This document shows, in pieces, positions 23,134 through 34,813 of a DNA stretch of 64,000 bases (its first letter is position 1; every line of letters begins with the position of its first letter). The notes under the pieces are model-generated. The model ran no database searches. It was not told the origin of the DNA and saw only the letters and a list, made by a program, of their open reading frames with translations. This stretch comes from Diphasiastrum complanatum. Taxonomy: Eukaryota > Streptophyta > Lycopodiopsida > Lycopodiales > Lycopodiaceae. The DNA lies in contig CM055106.1 of NCBI GenBank assembly GCA_029204225.1, positions 20,641,285 through 20,705,284 of the forward strand, in the 5' to 3' direction. The translations under genes were made by a program, and so were the position numbers.

Positions 23134-23648
23134 TAGTACAAGAGGTTTTGTTGAAATTGATAGGGTTAATTCAAATCAAAGCCAAAATTAGCAGTTTTTT
23201 GGAAACTAGTCAAATTTTGTGTAACGAGTTAGATTTGATAGCTATCCTCAAAATTTTTGGTCCATATCTTGTTGTGGGCTGTAGGAACCCTTTTCACACG
23301 TGTGAGGCCGTACAGCTCTAGTTTTGATTGAGAAATTTCAAAAATTTGTAGAATTTGACTCACATACCTAATTTGAGTGATTTTTGGTGCAAAATCAAGC
23401 ATTTTCTATAGTAAATCTAATCTCTTGATTAATTCTTAGATTAGATCAGCCAAAAAATTAAAATTGAAACTTGAATTAGGTGCACTAATTGATCTTCTCT
23501 GATTTTTTGAGTGTATGTTGAGGTTGAAGAGAGAAACTGCTAAAAATCATAGATTAAGGAGTGATTTTGCAAGGTTGACTAGAATCTAAATTTCCATCAT
23601 TCTAGATTGGTTCATGAGTGATAGGATTGAGTCTATAAGCTTTCTAAG

Positions 23649-24245
23649 GTGCTAGAAGACTTTAGGTTCAGATCTCTTAGAGAAACCATAAGAGTTTCTA
23701 GTGCTTTTTCACATTCAAAAATGGCATCAATGGGTGGTTTTTTGCTTGAAGCTAGTGAAAGACTTACATTCACTAATTATTCTACTTGTATAGTTCGAAT
23801 GGAGTCTTTGCTTGTACTTCATGATCTTTATGACATAGTACTTGAGGTGGAAGTAGAACCTCAAGGAGGAGTTGAATTGGCTAAGTACAAAAAGAGATGT
23901 AGAGTTGCATTACACTGCATAAAAATGAATGTAAGTAATGAACTTTTGAAAGAAATCTCATCTTGTACCACAACCAAAGAGGCATGGGATTCATTAAAAG
24001 CCATTTATGGATCCAAAAACACTTCAAGGATACTCATGCTTAGGAATCAAATCCTTCAAAGCATGAAAGGAAGTAGTGAAGGTGCCCAAAATTATGTCTT
24101 TAGGATCAAATCTTTGAATAAAAAGTTGTCTTCTATAGATGATAAAATCAAAGATGATGAATTAGTTCAAATAATCTTGAATGGATTAGGAGATGATTAT
24201 TCCAATCTTGTTCAAACCTTTGCTATTCAAGATTGTGCTTGTTAG
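23649..24245 (+). pseudogene. Copia element A Gag
   Basis: The likely start is Met at 23719 (MASMGGFLLEASERLTFTNY); the frame is open upstream to 23649. It has the expected gag order: VRMESLLVL, ALHCIKMNVSNELLKEI, EAWDSLKAIYGSKNTSR and VQIILNGLGDDYSNLVQTFA. The leader between primer site and gag carries a CACACGTGTG palindrome at 23295-23304. A frameshift near 24235 (FAIQDCAC then stop) moves the rest of gag into the next frame. Confidence 0.88.
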
Positions 24246-25599
24246 TGAGGAGAGTGGAATGCTTCATATCCAAAGTAGGATGAGTTCCTTATCTTTGAAT
24301 GATGGTGATGAAAAAGCTAACTTTTCTTTGAAAGGCAAGAAGAAGTTTCCATCCAAGAAGACTCAAGACATGGAGATGGAGAACAAAGATGGAGCATCAA
24401 GTTCCAAAGGCAAGAGCAAGAAGGACAAGAAGAAGCTAAAGAATTTCTTGTGTGGAAAAAAGGGACATTTTGCATCCGAGTGCTACAAGAAGAAGAATGC
24501 CCAAGAGAAGGACAATCAAGGCAATCTTGTGCTTGAGGAGGAGGAAGAAGGCAATCTATCTTTGATGGTATCCTCACCAGAAACATCTAATCAAGACACT
24601 TGGTGGATTGATAGTGGGGCAAGCTCTCACATGACTCACCAAAAAAACTACTTTTCTAATCTACTTTCTTACAATAGTTCTAAGAGATTTATCTTCACTG
24701 CAAGTGATCAAGAATGTGAGATTGTAGGTGTCGGATCCATTCCTTTATGTCTAGGATCATCTAAAAAATTAGATCTAGACAATGTTCTTTATGTACCTTC
24801 AATTACAAAGAACTTGCTGAGTGTAGGACAACTTATGGATAGTGGATTACATTTCAAGCATGGAGCATGTTCTATCTTGAAAGATGAAAAATGTATTGCT
24901 AGTGGTTTCAAGCAAGGGAGGTTATTCAAATTGGATGCTAACATGATGGTTGGAAGTGTGAACATGACAAGGGAGGAGCTCACTCAAGTGGAATTGTGGC
25001 ACAAAAGGTTAGGCCATCCTAACTACAAAGTTATGGAGACCATGGTGACAAAGGAGCTAGCAAGAGGACTTCCCAAAACCATATCCAAGTGTGGCAAGCT
25101 TTGTGAAACTTGTGGACTCTCCAAATCTCATAAGCTTCCTTTCAAGAGACCTTTGATAAGATCTAACTCTCCTCTTAACCTTATACACTCAGATGTTCAT
25201 TCATTTTCACATGAATCAAATAGTGGAGCTCTAATGTATGTCACTTTTATTGATGATAAATCAAAATACTCTTGGGTTATCTCGTCTAAGAAAAGTGAAG
25301 TTTTTGAGTCCTTTGTGAAGCTCAAAACTCTTGTAGAAAAGCAACCTAATACTAGCTTGAAAGTATTAAGAAGTGATAATGGAGGGGAGTACATCTCCAA
25401 TAGGATGAAAGAGTTTTGTGAAACTAATGGCATAAAGAAAGAGTTTACTTGTACATATACTCCACAACAAAATGGAGTAGCTGAGAGAAAGAATAGGACA
25501 CTATGTGAGTGTGCTAAAGCTATGAGATTAGATGAATCTCTTTCTATTTCATTTTGGGGAGAAGCTATTTTATGTGCAAACTTTCATGTAATAGAATGA
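24193..25599 (+). pseudogene. Copia element A: gag end, protease and integrase
   Basis: After a Lys-rich segment comes the knuckle FLCGKKGHFASEC (first Cys of CX2C lost as Phe), then the protease WWIDSGASSHMTH (24601), pre-integrase SITKNLLSVGQLMDSG, the zinc-binding part WHKRLGHPN and CETCGLSKSH, and the integrase core with HSDVHS, LRSDNGGEY and YTPQQNGVAERKNRT, so the DDE residues are all present. At about 25585 a one-base loss (CANFHVIE, stop) breaks the frame before the RT part. The usual role is cleavage of the polyprotein and joining of element DNA to the host chromosome in the nucleus. Confidence 0.92.
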
Positions 25600-27128
25600 C
25601 CAATAGTGCCATTAAAGGACTTACACCTTATGAAGTATTGTTTGGCAAAAAGCCAAATCTTAGTGATTTGAAAGTTTTTGGATGTACTTGTTATGTACAT
25701 ATTCTTTTAGAAACAAGGAAAAAGAAAGATGCCACTTCTTTCAAAGGCATCTTTGTTGGTTATAGTGAAAGTAAGAAAGCCTATAGGATATATGATCCTA
25801 TTACAAAAAAAGTTGTTGCTAGTAGAGATGTACTTTCTGATGAATCTCTCCAAGCCAAAGGAAAGGTGACTTCCAGCAACACTCAACTTGTCAAAGATCA
25901 TGCTATGGTCGAGGAGGAGCTTCATGAAGATGAAGACCAAGTGGAACCTACTCCAAGTCCAAGGGTGCCAAGAAGATCAACAAGGACAAGGATTGAGCCA
26001 TCAAGGCTCACTTATAGTGACAAAGGGGAGCAAAGGGAAGATTCTCAACTACACAACTCTTATACTTTCTTGACTATTATGCTTGAAGAACCAACTAGTT
26101 TTGAGGAAGCAAATAAGTCTCAATATTTGAGGAAAGCTATGCAAGTAGAGTTTGATGCATTAATGGAAAATCAAACTTGGAAACTTGTTGATTTACTTTA
26201 TGGAAAGAAGCCTCTTACTTGTAAATGGATATATAGATTGAAATATAATCAAGATGGTTCCATTCATAAGTACAAAGCTAGACTTGTAGCAAAAGGTTTT
26301 TTGCAAGTCAAAGGCATAGATTATGATGAAACCTTTGCACCTGTTTCAAAGCTTGTGACCATTAGATTAATCATATGTCTTGCAACTTCTTTCAAATGGG
26401 AGCTCTTCCAACTTGATGTGACAAATGATTTCTTGAATGGATTCTTGGAAGAGGAAATCTACATGTGCCAACCCGAGGGCTTCATCAAAGATGGAGAAGA
26501 AGACAAGGTGTGTCTCTTGAAGAAGAGTCTTTATGGACTCAAGCAAGCACCAAGAGCATGGTACTCTAGGTTGCATTCCTATCATATTTCCATTGGATTT
26601 GCTGTAAGTTCTTATGAACCATCATTGTACTACAAATGTAATGATGGAAAGATCATTATCTTAGTTTTATATGTTGATGACATTATACTCACAGGAAATG
26701 ATCTAGATGGCATTAAGAATGTAAAAGTTTTCTTGTCTAGTGAATTTAAGATGGTAGATCTAGGACTTCTTAAAGTTATACTTGGAATAGAAGTCACTAG
26801 AAGTAATGATTTTACCTTCATATGTCAATCTAAGTATGCTAGATCAATCTTAGCAAGATTTGGCATGATTGATTGTAAAGGAGTTGAAACTCCTATGGAA
26901 CTAAGTGTAAAAGTTTCTAAGGAAAGTGATGAAGCATCCTTTGAGGACATCACTACCTATAGAATGCTTATTGGTTCCTTGATATACTTAGCTATCACTA
27001 GACCAGATCTTAGTTTTTGTGTTGGCAAGTTGAGTCAATACATGCAAAGTCCATTAATATGTCATTGGAAAGGAGCAAAAAGGGTGTTGGTACATCTCAG
27101 CTACAAAAGACTTTGGCATAGTTTATGA
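25554..27128 (+). pseudogene. Copia element A: linker and reverse transcriptase
   Basis: It starts in the overlap with the previous frame: TNSAIKGLTPYEVLFGKKPN, KVFGCTCYVHI, FVGYSESKKAYRIY and an acidic linker with VPRRSTRTRIEPSRL. The RT has QTWKLVDLLYGKKPLTCKWI, KARLVAKGFLQVKGIDYDET, FQLDVTNDFLNGFLEEEIYM, SLYGLKQAPRAWY and the active site LYVDDIILTGND, then the thumb LGIEVTR and SLIYLAITRPDLSF. A one-base shift near 27095 ends the frame (YKRLWHSL, stop) while the right reading continues as KDFGIVYERTN. Otherwise nearly intact. Confidence 0.92.
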
Positions 27129-27636
27129 AAGGACTAATATTTGTTTGAGAGCATATTTGGACTCAAGTTTTGCAGGTGACAAGATGGAGAGAAGATCCAT
27201 AAGTGCATTTGCTACATTCTTATGTGGAGGAGTTATATCTTGGCTTTTCAAAAAGCAAGATACCATCTCTCTTTCATCAACAGAATCTGAATATAAAGCT
27301 TTGACAACAACAACAAAGGAGGTTCTTTGGCTTAAAAGGCTTTTTGAGGAGCTACATGTGATCAAGGATGAAGACATTCTGTGCATATACTGTGATAATC
27401 AAGCAGCTCAACAACTTGCAAACAATCCAGTCTTTCATGCTCGAACAAAGCACATCAAGATTGCACATAATTTCATGAGGGAGAAAGTGCAAGCAAAGGA
27501 GATCAAGCTTATTCATGTTTCATCATCAGATTGCATTGCTGATATACTCACCAAGGCATTGTCTAAAGATCCATTTATAAAATTAAGATTGGCTCTTGGA
27601 GTTATAGATAGATCTATGCTAGATTTACCAAGCTAG
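27129..27636 (+). pseudogene. Copia element A: RNase H
   Basis: The frame from 27145 encodes YLDSSFAGDKMERRSISAFA, the LSSTESEYKALTT active segment, IYCDNQAAQQLANNPVFHAR and the end ADILTKALSKDPFIKLRLAL. The catalytic acidic residues D, E and D are present. It closes the polyprotein; only 12 bases separate its stop from the LTR, with a short purine tract (GAGGAG) between. Confidence 0.92.
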
Positions 27637-27648
27637 ATTTTTGAGGAG

Positions 27649-28481
27649 TGTGAAAAATGCAAAAATAAACTTGGTAGAGGCCAAAAATCTTGTATATATG
27701 ATGATTACACATGTGTGGATCCTATTCCCACGTGTGAAAACAGTGTATTTGTCATGTACCATAATCGTATAGGCTGTACATATGATTTAATTCAAGTTCT
27801 AGTGGCTAAAAAGGCCAAAAACTACTTTTCTAGACATATGACACATGGCATCGATCTATTGAGTGCATGAGCCACATCCTTTGGTTAGGTGTCACATCCC
27901 ATGTGTAGATGACAGCTCACATGTGTGGAATAAGCTGAAGTAGATGAATCATGACTTCTAGAAGATTTTCAAGTAGATCTCCATATAGAAGGAAAATGGA
28001 CCAAAAGTGCTCAAAATAGAAGGTTTTGTCCAAGTGTCAGTTTTGCATGATGAATCATCATATGACAAAGCACCTTCACACATGTGGGATCAAAGGGATG
28101 ATCAGTACCACAAGCTCCCACTTATTGTATATATAGAGCCACATTTGGCCATAATTATTGTGAGACACCAATCTTGGTTTTGGAAGCAATTTTGAGTGAT
28201 TCTCTCCATTTGTCTACATTTGTTTTGATTGTTTTGAGGTGCTATCGATATGTACTTGATTTTCAGGTTGGAGTCCATACTCAGACAGGGTTTCACACAT
28301 GGGAAACCAAAAAGTACACCTACCTTCAGTTAAAGATTGTTCTTGTTAGGATTTTGTGTCTAGAATTGATCTAGATTGATCTTAATCTCAAGTAGATTGA
28401 TAGATCAAGTAATCTGACAACCAATCCCTCTTGAGGATCAGATTAGGATCCACTCTTGGTCATTTTTGTACTTTTTGCACA
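27649..28481 (+). mobile_element. 3' LTR of Copia element A (833 bp, complete)
   Basis: It begins TGTGAAAAATGC directly after GAGGAG and ends TTTTTGCACA. It carries a CACGTG box at 27729-27734 (CCCACGTGTGAAAA). The right flank ATGTC (28482-28486) belongs to the RT of element B, on the opposite strand, which proves that A jumped into B. The matching ATGTC on the left is gone because the 5' side is deleted. Confidence 0.9.
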
Positions 28482-31335
28482 ATGTCAATCTGTTGAATTT
28501 CCAGATTGTACTGTGTGGCGTATGCAAGGAGTAGCCTTATGCTTGTTATCTTCACCATGGACGAATATGTGTCGAAATAGTCGACACCATATCTCTGCGT
28601 GTAGCCCTTTGCGACAAGCCTTGCCTTGTAGAGGCCAATAGTGCCATTTAATTTTAGCTTTTTATTGTACACCCACTTGCAATCGACTATTTTTCTATTT
28701 TTTGACAGTGGCTCTAATGTCCATTCCTCGTTTCGCCTCATCGACTCGATCTCCTGTAACATTGTCTGCTTCCATAATTCTCCCTCTAGACTCTGGATAT
28801 CTTCTTGATATGTTGTTGGCTCTTCTATAAAGCTGTAGTACTCGAACTGCGTGTCTTCGCTCCATTGAAGATTGTCAGAATAGCGGTCTGGAGGTCTTCT
28901 TTGTCTTGTTGACTTTCGAGGTTCGTTTCATCGCTGTTCAAACATTTCTTGTTCGTGGGGTCGATCCTCTGCATCCTGCTGCTCTGGAATCTGAGGCTCT
29001 GCATTCTGATTTGATGTATGTTCTCAATCTCCCTCTTGTATAGACAACAATCTGAAGATCTCATGGCCTCTTTCGTCTTTCAGTCCAGGGAATGTGGACT
29101 CGTTGAACTTCACATCTATGCTCAAAACAACCTTCTTCGTGGTTGGATCGTAGAGTCTGTACACATGTGTTCTGTTCAAGTAGCCGACCATGATTATTTG
29201 CTCGGATTTGTCATTGAGCTTGCTTCTCTTTTCCTTTGGAATGTGCTTGTATGCTGCACATCCAAACACTCGTACGTATGACAGATTAGGCTTTCTGCCT
29301 GTCCACATTTCGTATGGTGTCTTGTTCTCCAGCAATGTTCTTGTAGATCTATTCTGCAAGTGTATAGCTGCAGCTATTGCCTCGGCCCAGAGTTGAACCG
29401 ACAATTGAGCCTGTGCCATCATGCATCTGGCTCCTTCGACTAGTATTCTGTTTCTTCTTTCTGCCACACCGTTGTATTATGGTGTGTATGCAAGAGTGAA
29501 CTGGTGTTTGATCCCATGTTCTTCGCAGAATCTTGAGAATTCTATGCTTTTGTATTCACCTCCATTGTCAGATCTAAGGATCTATATCTTCTTCAAGGTG
29601 TGTCACTCTGCGAATGCCACGAACTTCTTGAAAGAATCAAATACTTCAGATTTCTTCTTCAAGTAGTAGATCATGGTCATTCAGCTGTAATCATCTATGA
29701 ACGTTAGAAAATATCTCGAACCTGAGAGCGAATATGTTTTCATCGGTCCACACACATCAGAGTGGAAGAGCTCAAGAACTTCTTTGGCTCTTCTTCCCTC
29801 ATGTGTGAAGGGATTCCGATGTTGCTTGTCTTTCTGACTAGCTTTGCAGAACTCAGCCTCTGGCTTTGAAATATTGAGACTTGTGACAATGTCCTTTCTG
29901 CTCATGTCATACAGGCTTCGCATGTTCAGATGATACATTCTTCTATGCCAGAGCTAACCTTTGTTTTCTAAAACATTTAATATTCTTTCAAAGTTGCTGA
30001 TTATTTTGGCCTGGTAGAGATTTTCTTCTTTGCATCCGACTGTCAGCAACTTGTTTGTCGTCTTCTCGATCATACAGCATGTGTTGTCATCGAACAAAAC
30101 TCGAATGCCTAGATCTGCCATCTTGGAGATAGATAGTAGATCCTTTCTGAGTGAGGGCACATAGAGTGCTCCTGGCAGCTCTTCTTGGCCTGACAGTGTT
30201 TGTCGTTGTAGAGAGCCGATGCCTTTGACATCGTGTCTGCTTTCATCACCTAGAATTACTGCTCTGTCATTTTCGAATTTGCGAAAGTTGATCAAGATCT
30301 TCTTGTTGCAGGTTATGTGATATGTTGCTCCTGAATCAATGACTACATCATAGTCATGTTCAGAGTAGCTTGTCGAAGTTTCGTCGAGTATTGTGAAAGC
30401 TTTGTCACCTCTTTTAGCATCCTTTGATGACTCTGCAATGTTTGCCTTTTCAGCTTTGTTTTTTTTTTTGGGGTTGAATCTGCAGTCGTATGTAGAATGT
30501 CCTTTCTTCTTGCAGTGCATGCAAGGTATTGCTGGATTGAACCAGCATTTGTTGGCCGTATGGCCCGGTTTGTGGCAGTGATCGCATGAAGAAGATTGTT
30601 GATTCGAGGACTTCGTCTTCTCGAATCTTGGCTTGTTTTTGTTCTTCTTCTTTCCTTTTGTGAAGAGAGCCTTCTCTTGATCACTGCTTCCCTCTCTTTC
30701 GTCTCTCATTAGTCTCTCATCAACGACAAGACTGACTGCTTTGTCAAATGTCATATCTGGTAGACTCAGTATGAGCATTCTCAACGGTTGATAGGACGTT
30801 GGTAGAGATTTCATGAAGTACATCAGCTGTTGTGGTGCTGGGACCTGGTGCTCCTGTCCTGATGCAACGAGTTGAGCGAAGATCAATCTGATCTTCTCAA
30901 CGTGCTGATCTAACTGGTTGCCATCCCACCGTATGGATTGCAACTGATTGTGAAGGTGCATGACTGAAGCTATAGTCCTCACTTTATACTTCTGTTTTAA
31001 TCTTTCCCACGCGGCATGGCTGCTTTCGCAATCTTCAATCTGCATGAGTAGATTTTCATTTCTGGACAAAACGATGATCGCCATTGCACGCTCATCCTTT
31101 TTGATCCATACAGCTCTCCTCGGGTCTCCCTCTGGAGGTTGCACCTCTGAGAGCTCGGTCACCGACCAGATGCCTTCGCGCTTCAAGACTGTTTTGAGTT
31201 TGAATTTCCAGATTCTGTAATTTGCACCATCAAGACTGATTGTTACTCTAGTCTGGATTGTCGTAGCGATATTGTGTTGTCTAGAAGAATCACTGCTAGG
31301 ATATCAGTAGTGATAACCTGTAGGCTCTGATACCA
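28482..31335 (-). pseudogene. Copia element B: gag, protease, integrase and start of RT
   Basis: In minus order: gag 31186-29954 with WERLKQKYKVRT, MHLHNQLQSIRW and two zinc knuckles, CDHCHKPGHTANKC and CMHCKKKGHSTYDC; protease VIDSGATYHITCNK; pre-integrase SLRKDLLSISKMADLGIRV; then integrase in broken frames (HSDVCGP, LTFIDDYS, SDNGGEY, YNGVAERRNR) with four or more stops between 29680 and 29460; the linker KPNLSYVRVFGCAAYKH; and the start of RT from 28762 (RKIVDCKWVYNKKL, YKARLVAKGYTQRYGVDYFD, EIQQIDI), where the LTR of A cuts it at 28481. The primer site is at 31323-31335 (TGGTATCAGAGCC on the minus strand, exact). Two tandem knuckles distinguish this family from A, C and F. Confidence 0.9.
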
Positions 31336-31686
31336 TGTCGCGGAAGCTTTTTCTTTCTTGTTTCGTGTTCGTCCTCTTTCTTTTGATTCGCGAACAATTT
31401 TTTGTCTTTGAATTTTCTTTTCATGCGAAAGCTCTTACGGGATCCCAGACACTCAACTATGCATCACAGAACATGCTTTATTCTAGCAATAAAGAGACAC
31501 AACACAAGGCCAAGAGATACACGAAATAGAGCGACTATATTGTTAGTTTGGTTTCAAAGCGAGATCGTCAATGTCTCGCTCGTTGGCGGATTGACTCTCT
31601 ACTCTTTCGTTGTGTTCTGCTCGTTGGCAGACTTTCATGCACAGCTATGGTATTTTTGCTTTCTTACTCTATTCGCTAAGTCTCTT
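31336..31686 (-). mobile_element. 5' LTR of Copia element B, truncated
   Basis: The plus strand begins TGTCGCGGAAGC next to the primer site and matches 22149-22503 closely. Similarity stops at CTAAGTCTCTT (31686), so about the first 110 bases of the LTR (minus sense) are lost. Confidence 0.85.
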
Positions 31687-32206
31687 CTGCATTCCTTCAT
31701 TACCAAAAGGTGTTTCACATGTGTGGAAGACTTCATGAAATAAACTAAGTCCCAACAAGCTCATCTCCTCGAGTAGAGAGAGAAAATACCACTTTTGGGC
31801 TCATTTAAAGAGAGAAGACAATACAAGCAAAATTGGCAAATCTCCAATTTGACTAAAAAAACTCATAGATCTCTCATACATTAATGAAGAGAATGAAAGT
31901 ACATATAGAAACTCATAGAGATCCATGTTTGATTCTTATTGGACCCCTTAAACATAGCTTGTCTAATCCTATTGGATGTGTGATGCAACATCCCTCACTT
32001 TTGATTGGAACCTTCCAACACATCTCTCTCTTATGATTGGACCCTTCGACTTTTGCCACAAGGCTTTTGGCCCATCAGTTGCTAAAAAGCTTACAAAAAA
32101 TTTTTTAATAAGTTTTGTGATGCGTTGAAAAAAAAGCACTCTTTGGCAATTTATGTGATTCATTTCTCTAGAGGATTGTGTTTTAAACTCTTTCAAACAT
32201 GTTTGT
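31687..32206. other. Non-coding stretch, no gene seen
   Basis: Contains a TTTCACATGTGTGGAAG box near 31711 and several ATTGGACCC/ATTGGAACC phrases between 31940 and 32050. It looks like old LTR or leader sequence. No coding similarity was found. Confidence 0.4.
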
Positions 32207-32297
32207 GGGTGAAATACATGGAAATTTGCCAAGTATTCAAACGTGAGTGTACAAATGATGATGAGCTTTCAAAGAAAGCCAATTAGATTTCGGGGTT

Positions 32298-33014
32298 TCA
32301 TAAAATAATCCGCAACATCCCCGGTTTAACTTCCGTAAAGTACAGATGCTCTTCTTCAAGTAAGTATCTTGCAATTGCGGATGGCAATCTAGCATGTCCG
32401 GTTCGAGAATGATTGCCCATTCCAACACAAAGAAAAATTTGCTTCCGTTTTGATTTTGAATATTTAGTTTTTAGTGCCGCAAGCTCACGCTTCACTATCA
32501 AAATGGCTTCATTCACATGCAGGCCGTGCAAATCCAGTAGTGCTGGATGCCTTTGCCTAGATGCAGGCGGGTTTCTTTGTTGAAAGATGGCCTCTGCAGC
32601 TTTAGTGTGAGCATCTTTCATTTGCTCATTGTGCCAACTGCCTTTCGCAATAAGTTCGTGTGCAACTACTTTGTTGCCTACATCATTGGCTTGCCTTGCC
32701 TGGTCAAAATAAGCATAGCGAGCACGAGCATGATCTGTGGCTTCTTTTCGCATGTCCGCATATAAGCTTGCAACAGCGTCACCCGTTTGAAGCCAAGGGA
32801 TGGCTTCTTCCTCTTTGAGCATGTGTCTTGTAAGCATGAGATCACCATCATTGGCGTAAAGCACCTCAGCCATACTTTTCACTGCAAACTTGGGAAATTC
32901 AGCAGCGAGCAGGCTTAGTTGCAGATCATTAATGATCGTTTGACGCTCAGATGAAAAATGTTTAGCTAAAGGAACAAATTCTTTAGCGTTGGGATTCATG
33001 ACTGCCGCTGCCAT
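32298..33014 (-). CDS. Compact CID7-like protein: PAM2 motif, CUE-like helix pair, DUF1771 and Smr domain
   Basis: This intact 238-codon intronless frame is the only convincing host gene. Residues 6-15 (MNPNAKEFVP) are a PAM2 motif, which binds the MLLE domain of poly(A)-binding protein. Residues about 30-72 look like a CUE domain (AAEFPKFAVKSMAEVLYAND). Residues about 92-150 are DUF1771 (YFDQARQANDVGNKVVAHEL), and about 158-238 the Smr domain with LLDLHGLHV and the loop GMGNHS. Arabidopsis CID5/6/7 proteins have this order but are over twice as long, so the low-complexity middle is missing here. An in-frame TGA five codons upstream supports the start at 33014. It is likely cytosolic and RNA-linked. 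Lack of introns could mean a retrogene. Parts of it recur at 40.2 and 50.5 kb. Confidence 0.88.
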   Translation of the reverse strand: MAAAVMNPNAKEFVPLAKHFSSERQTIINDLQLSLLAAEFPKFAVKSMAEVLYANDGDLMLTRHMLKEEEAIPWLQTGDAVASLYADMRKEATDHARARYAYFDQARQANDVGNKVVAHELIAKGSWHNEQMKDAHTKAAEAIFQQRNPPASRQRHPALLDLHGLHVNEAILIVKRELAALKTKYSKSKRKQIFLCVGMGNHSRTGHARLPSAIARYLLEEEHLYFTEVKPGMLRIIL

Positions 33015-33359
33015 GGTAATGGAGAATCAGCTGTAAGCAAAGCCTTCCTTAGAAGGGACGCTGCATAAGAATAAATATCCATATTTCAAGTCTGGGTACA
33101 GCTTAAAGTTAAGGATAAAGTGACACTGAGGTGCAGGTTCTGCTAATTATGACTGACCTGATCAAGGTAGATTCATATCATGGGGAAGTAAACGAAGAGG
33201 CGAGAATATACTAGAAATGATAAAAAAACCCTCAATCCGCATCGTATGAGTACACAGACAACGGGTAACGTAATGGCTACTACCAAAACCTCGAAATTGT
33301 TTGAAGACCCATTATTCATCCTATATAAGGATATTCAACAATTTTGATAAAATGACTCT

Positions 33360-34280
33360 CAAGTTCACAATTGTCTGAAACGGAAGCTCTGACAGAAGAT
33401 GAGACTTTATATATACCTGATCAGCAGCAGCCTGTGGAGTCGATAAAGTACTCAGATCAGAGTCGATCAATAATATAGCTAGCGTTGCATCCGGTAAGCA
33501 TGCAGCTGCTTGCATGCATTGACCAGTGCTGGAAGCAGATCAGAAAGCTTCATTCACTCCACGGCGATTATATAAAGCGTGATCTGCTGAAGTAAATCAG
33601 AGTAAATAAGGATCAAAACCGTGATGATATCCATTAGCTTGAAAAGTATGACAAAAAGAAGAAAACTGGTACCTGCTGTTGTTTGCTAGCGCAGCCCAGG
33701 ATCTTCGAAATCAATATAATGGTGAGTAGAAAAACATAAACGATTCCGACAGCCAGCAGCAGCAGAGGAGGAGGACCAAAATCTGTAAAAAACTGAATTG
33801 GGTTTTGCTGCTTTCCCTCGTTTTTCAAACACAAGCATCAAAAGTTCCAGCTGCTGTGGTTCTCTCTCGTTTACTCTCACCAATTCTGATTGCTTTACAT
33901 AATTTGTGCAAAGATGATGATGCTGGAGTTGTTCGTAACATACGATCACTTGGCTACTTGGCGGTACCCATATTTGCTGTTGCTTCTTCTGCAATCTCTC
34001 TTGTTGTTCATTACGGTCTCCTCTTCCGACCTCATTCCTGAGTCGTCTGATGTTCGTCGCAAGGTTCACATTCAGACGCCGCCTTCGCCTCTATTGCAGC
34101 GTTACCTTCCTTGTCCATAGCAGGAGTCCGTGTCTTTTCTCCTCGCTGCAGCGGCTTCAAGATCTAAAGCTTAACCCACCTGTTACACGCAACCTTGGAG
34201 GATTTGTAATTATATTATGCATCATCTCGAATGCCATGACAAAGGATTCAGAGCTCTTATCAGCAGAGGAGTAGGACGAC
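33360..34280 (-). other. Candidate exons of an unrecognised gene upstream of the CID7-like gene
   Basis: On the minus strand an open piece near 34120 starts MDKEGNAAIEAKAASECEPC and stops after about 28 codons. A second, at 33834-33660, has FFTDFGPPPLLLLAVGIVYV and LISKILGCASKQQQ, a probable membrane segment, and ends at a good splice donor (CAG/GTACCA). A third, near 33515-33430, reads MQAAACLPDATLAILLIDSD and LSTLSTPQAAADQ and also ends at a donor-like CAG/GTATAT. Both putative donors and the reading frames are partly conserved in arm B. I recognise no family. These could be exons of a small membrane protein gene or of a 5' extension, but splicing is inferred only. Confidence 0.35.
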
Positions 34281-34813
34281 AAAATGCGTACACATATATA
34301 TATATATATATATATGATGATTTAAGGGTGCTTTGGCCTTTTTACATGTGCCTTATTAGGGTGGCACCCTAGGTGTTGCATGGCTATTTTTACTTAGCCT
34401 TTGGGTTGATGGCCCATTGGCCTTCAAGCTATGTCTTACTCTTTAGACTTGCCATTAGTCCCTTTTTTTATTTTGCACTTTATGGGCCCCTTTACCTTGC
34501 TATTAAACTTTGTTGAGTTTTGACATTTGAAGCTATAATACGTGGTGATTGAGCCCCCTTCCCCACTGAGCAACAGACCTGAAAACACAGTACTAAGGTT
34601 TTATATTACTATCAAAAAATTTGGTACATTGTAGATAATGGCGTAGTAGCCGAAAATTTTCATTACTGTCCTATGGGTGTCAAAAAATCTTAAGGGTCAA
34701 TTCTAAGGCCGCAATTTCTTTTCTAGCCTCAATATGGGCAGGCTGGGATCCCTACTTGTTGGCAAAATTTTGTCATTTTTAAATCAAAATTGTGCAACTC
34801 TACATGCCAATTT
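34281..34813. other. Non-coding segment of arm A with an AT microsatellite
   Basis: It starts with (TA)n around 34294-34314 and continues with AT-rich sequence that is mirrored in arm B (48320-48840). No coding similarity is seen. The AT tract is shorter in arm B. Confidence 0.5.

Noticed and set aside
22612-28481. Element A as a fully autonomous, intact Copia element
   Set aside because: It has frameshifts near 24235, 25585 and 27095, a lost knuckle Cys and a truncated 5' LTR.
33805-34120. Plus-strand hydrophobic ORFs opposite the candidate exons
   Set aside because: The minus strand has the splice-like borders and the conserved frame; the plus-strand frames are not kept in the inverted copy.
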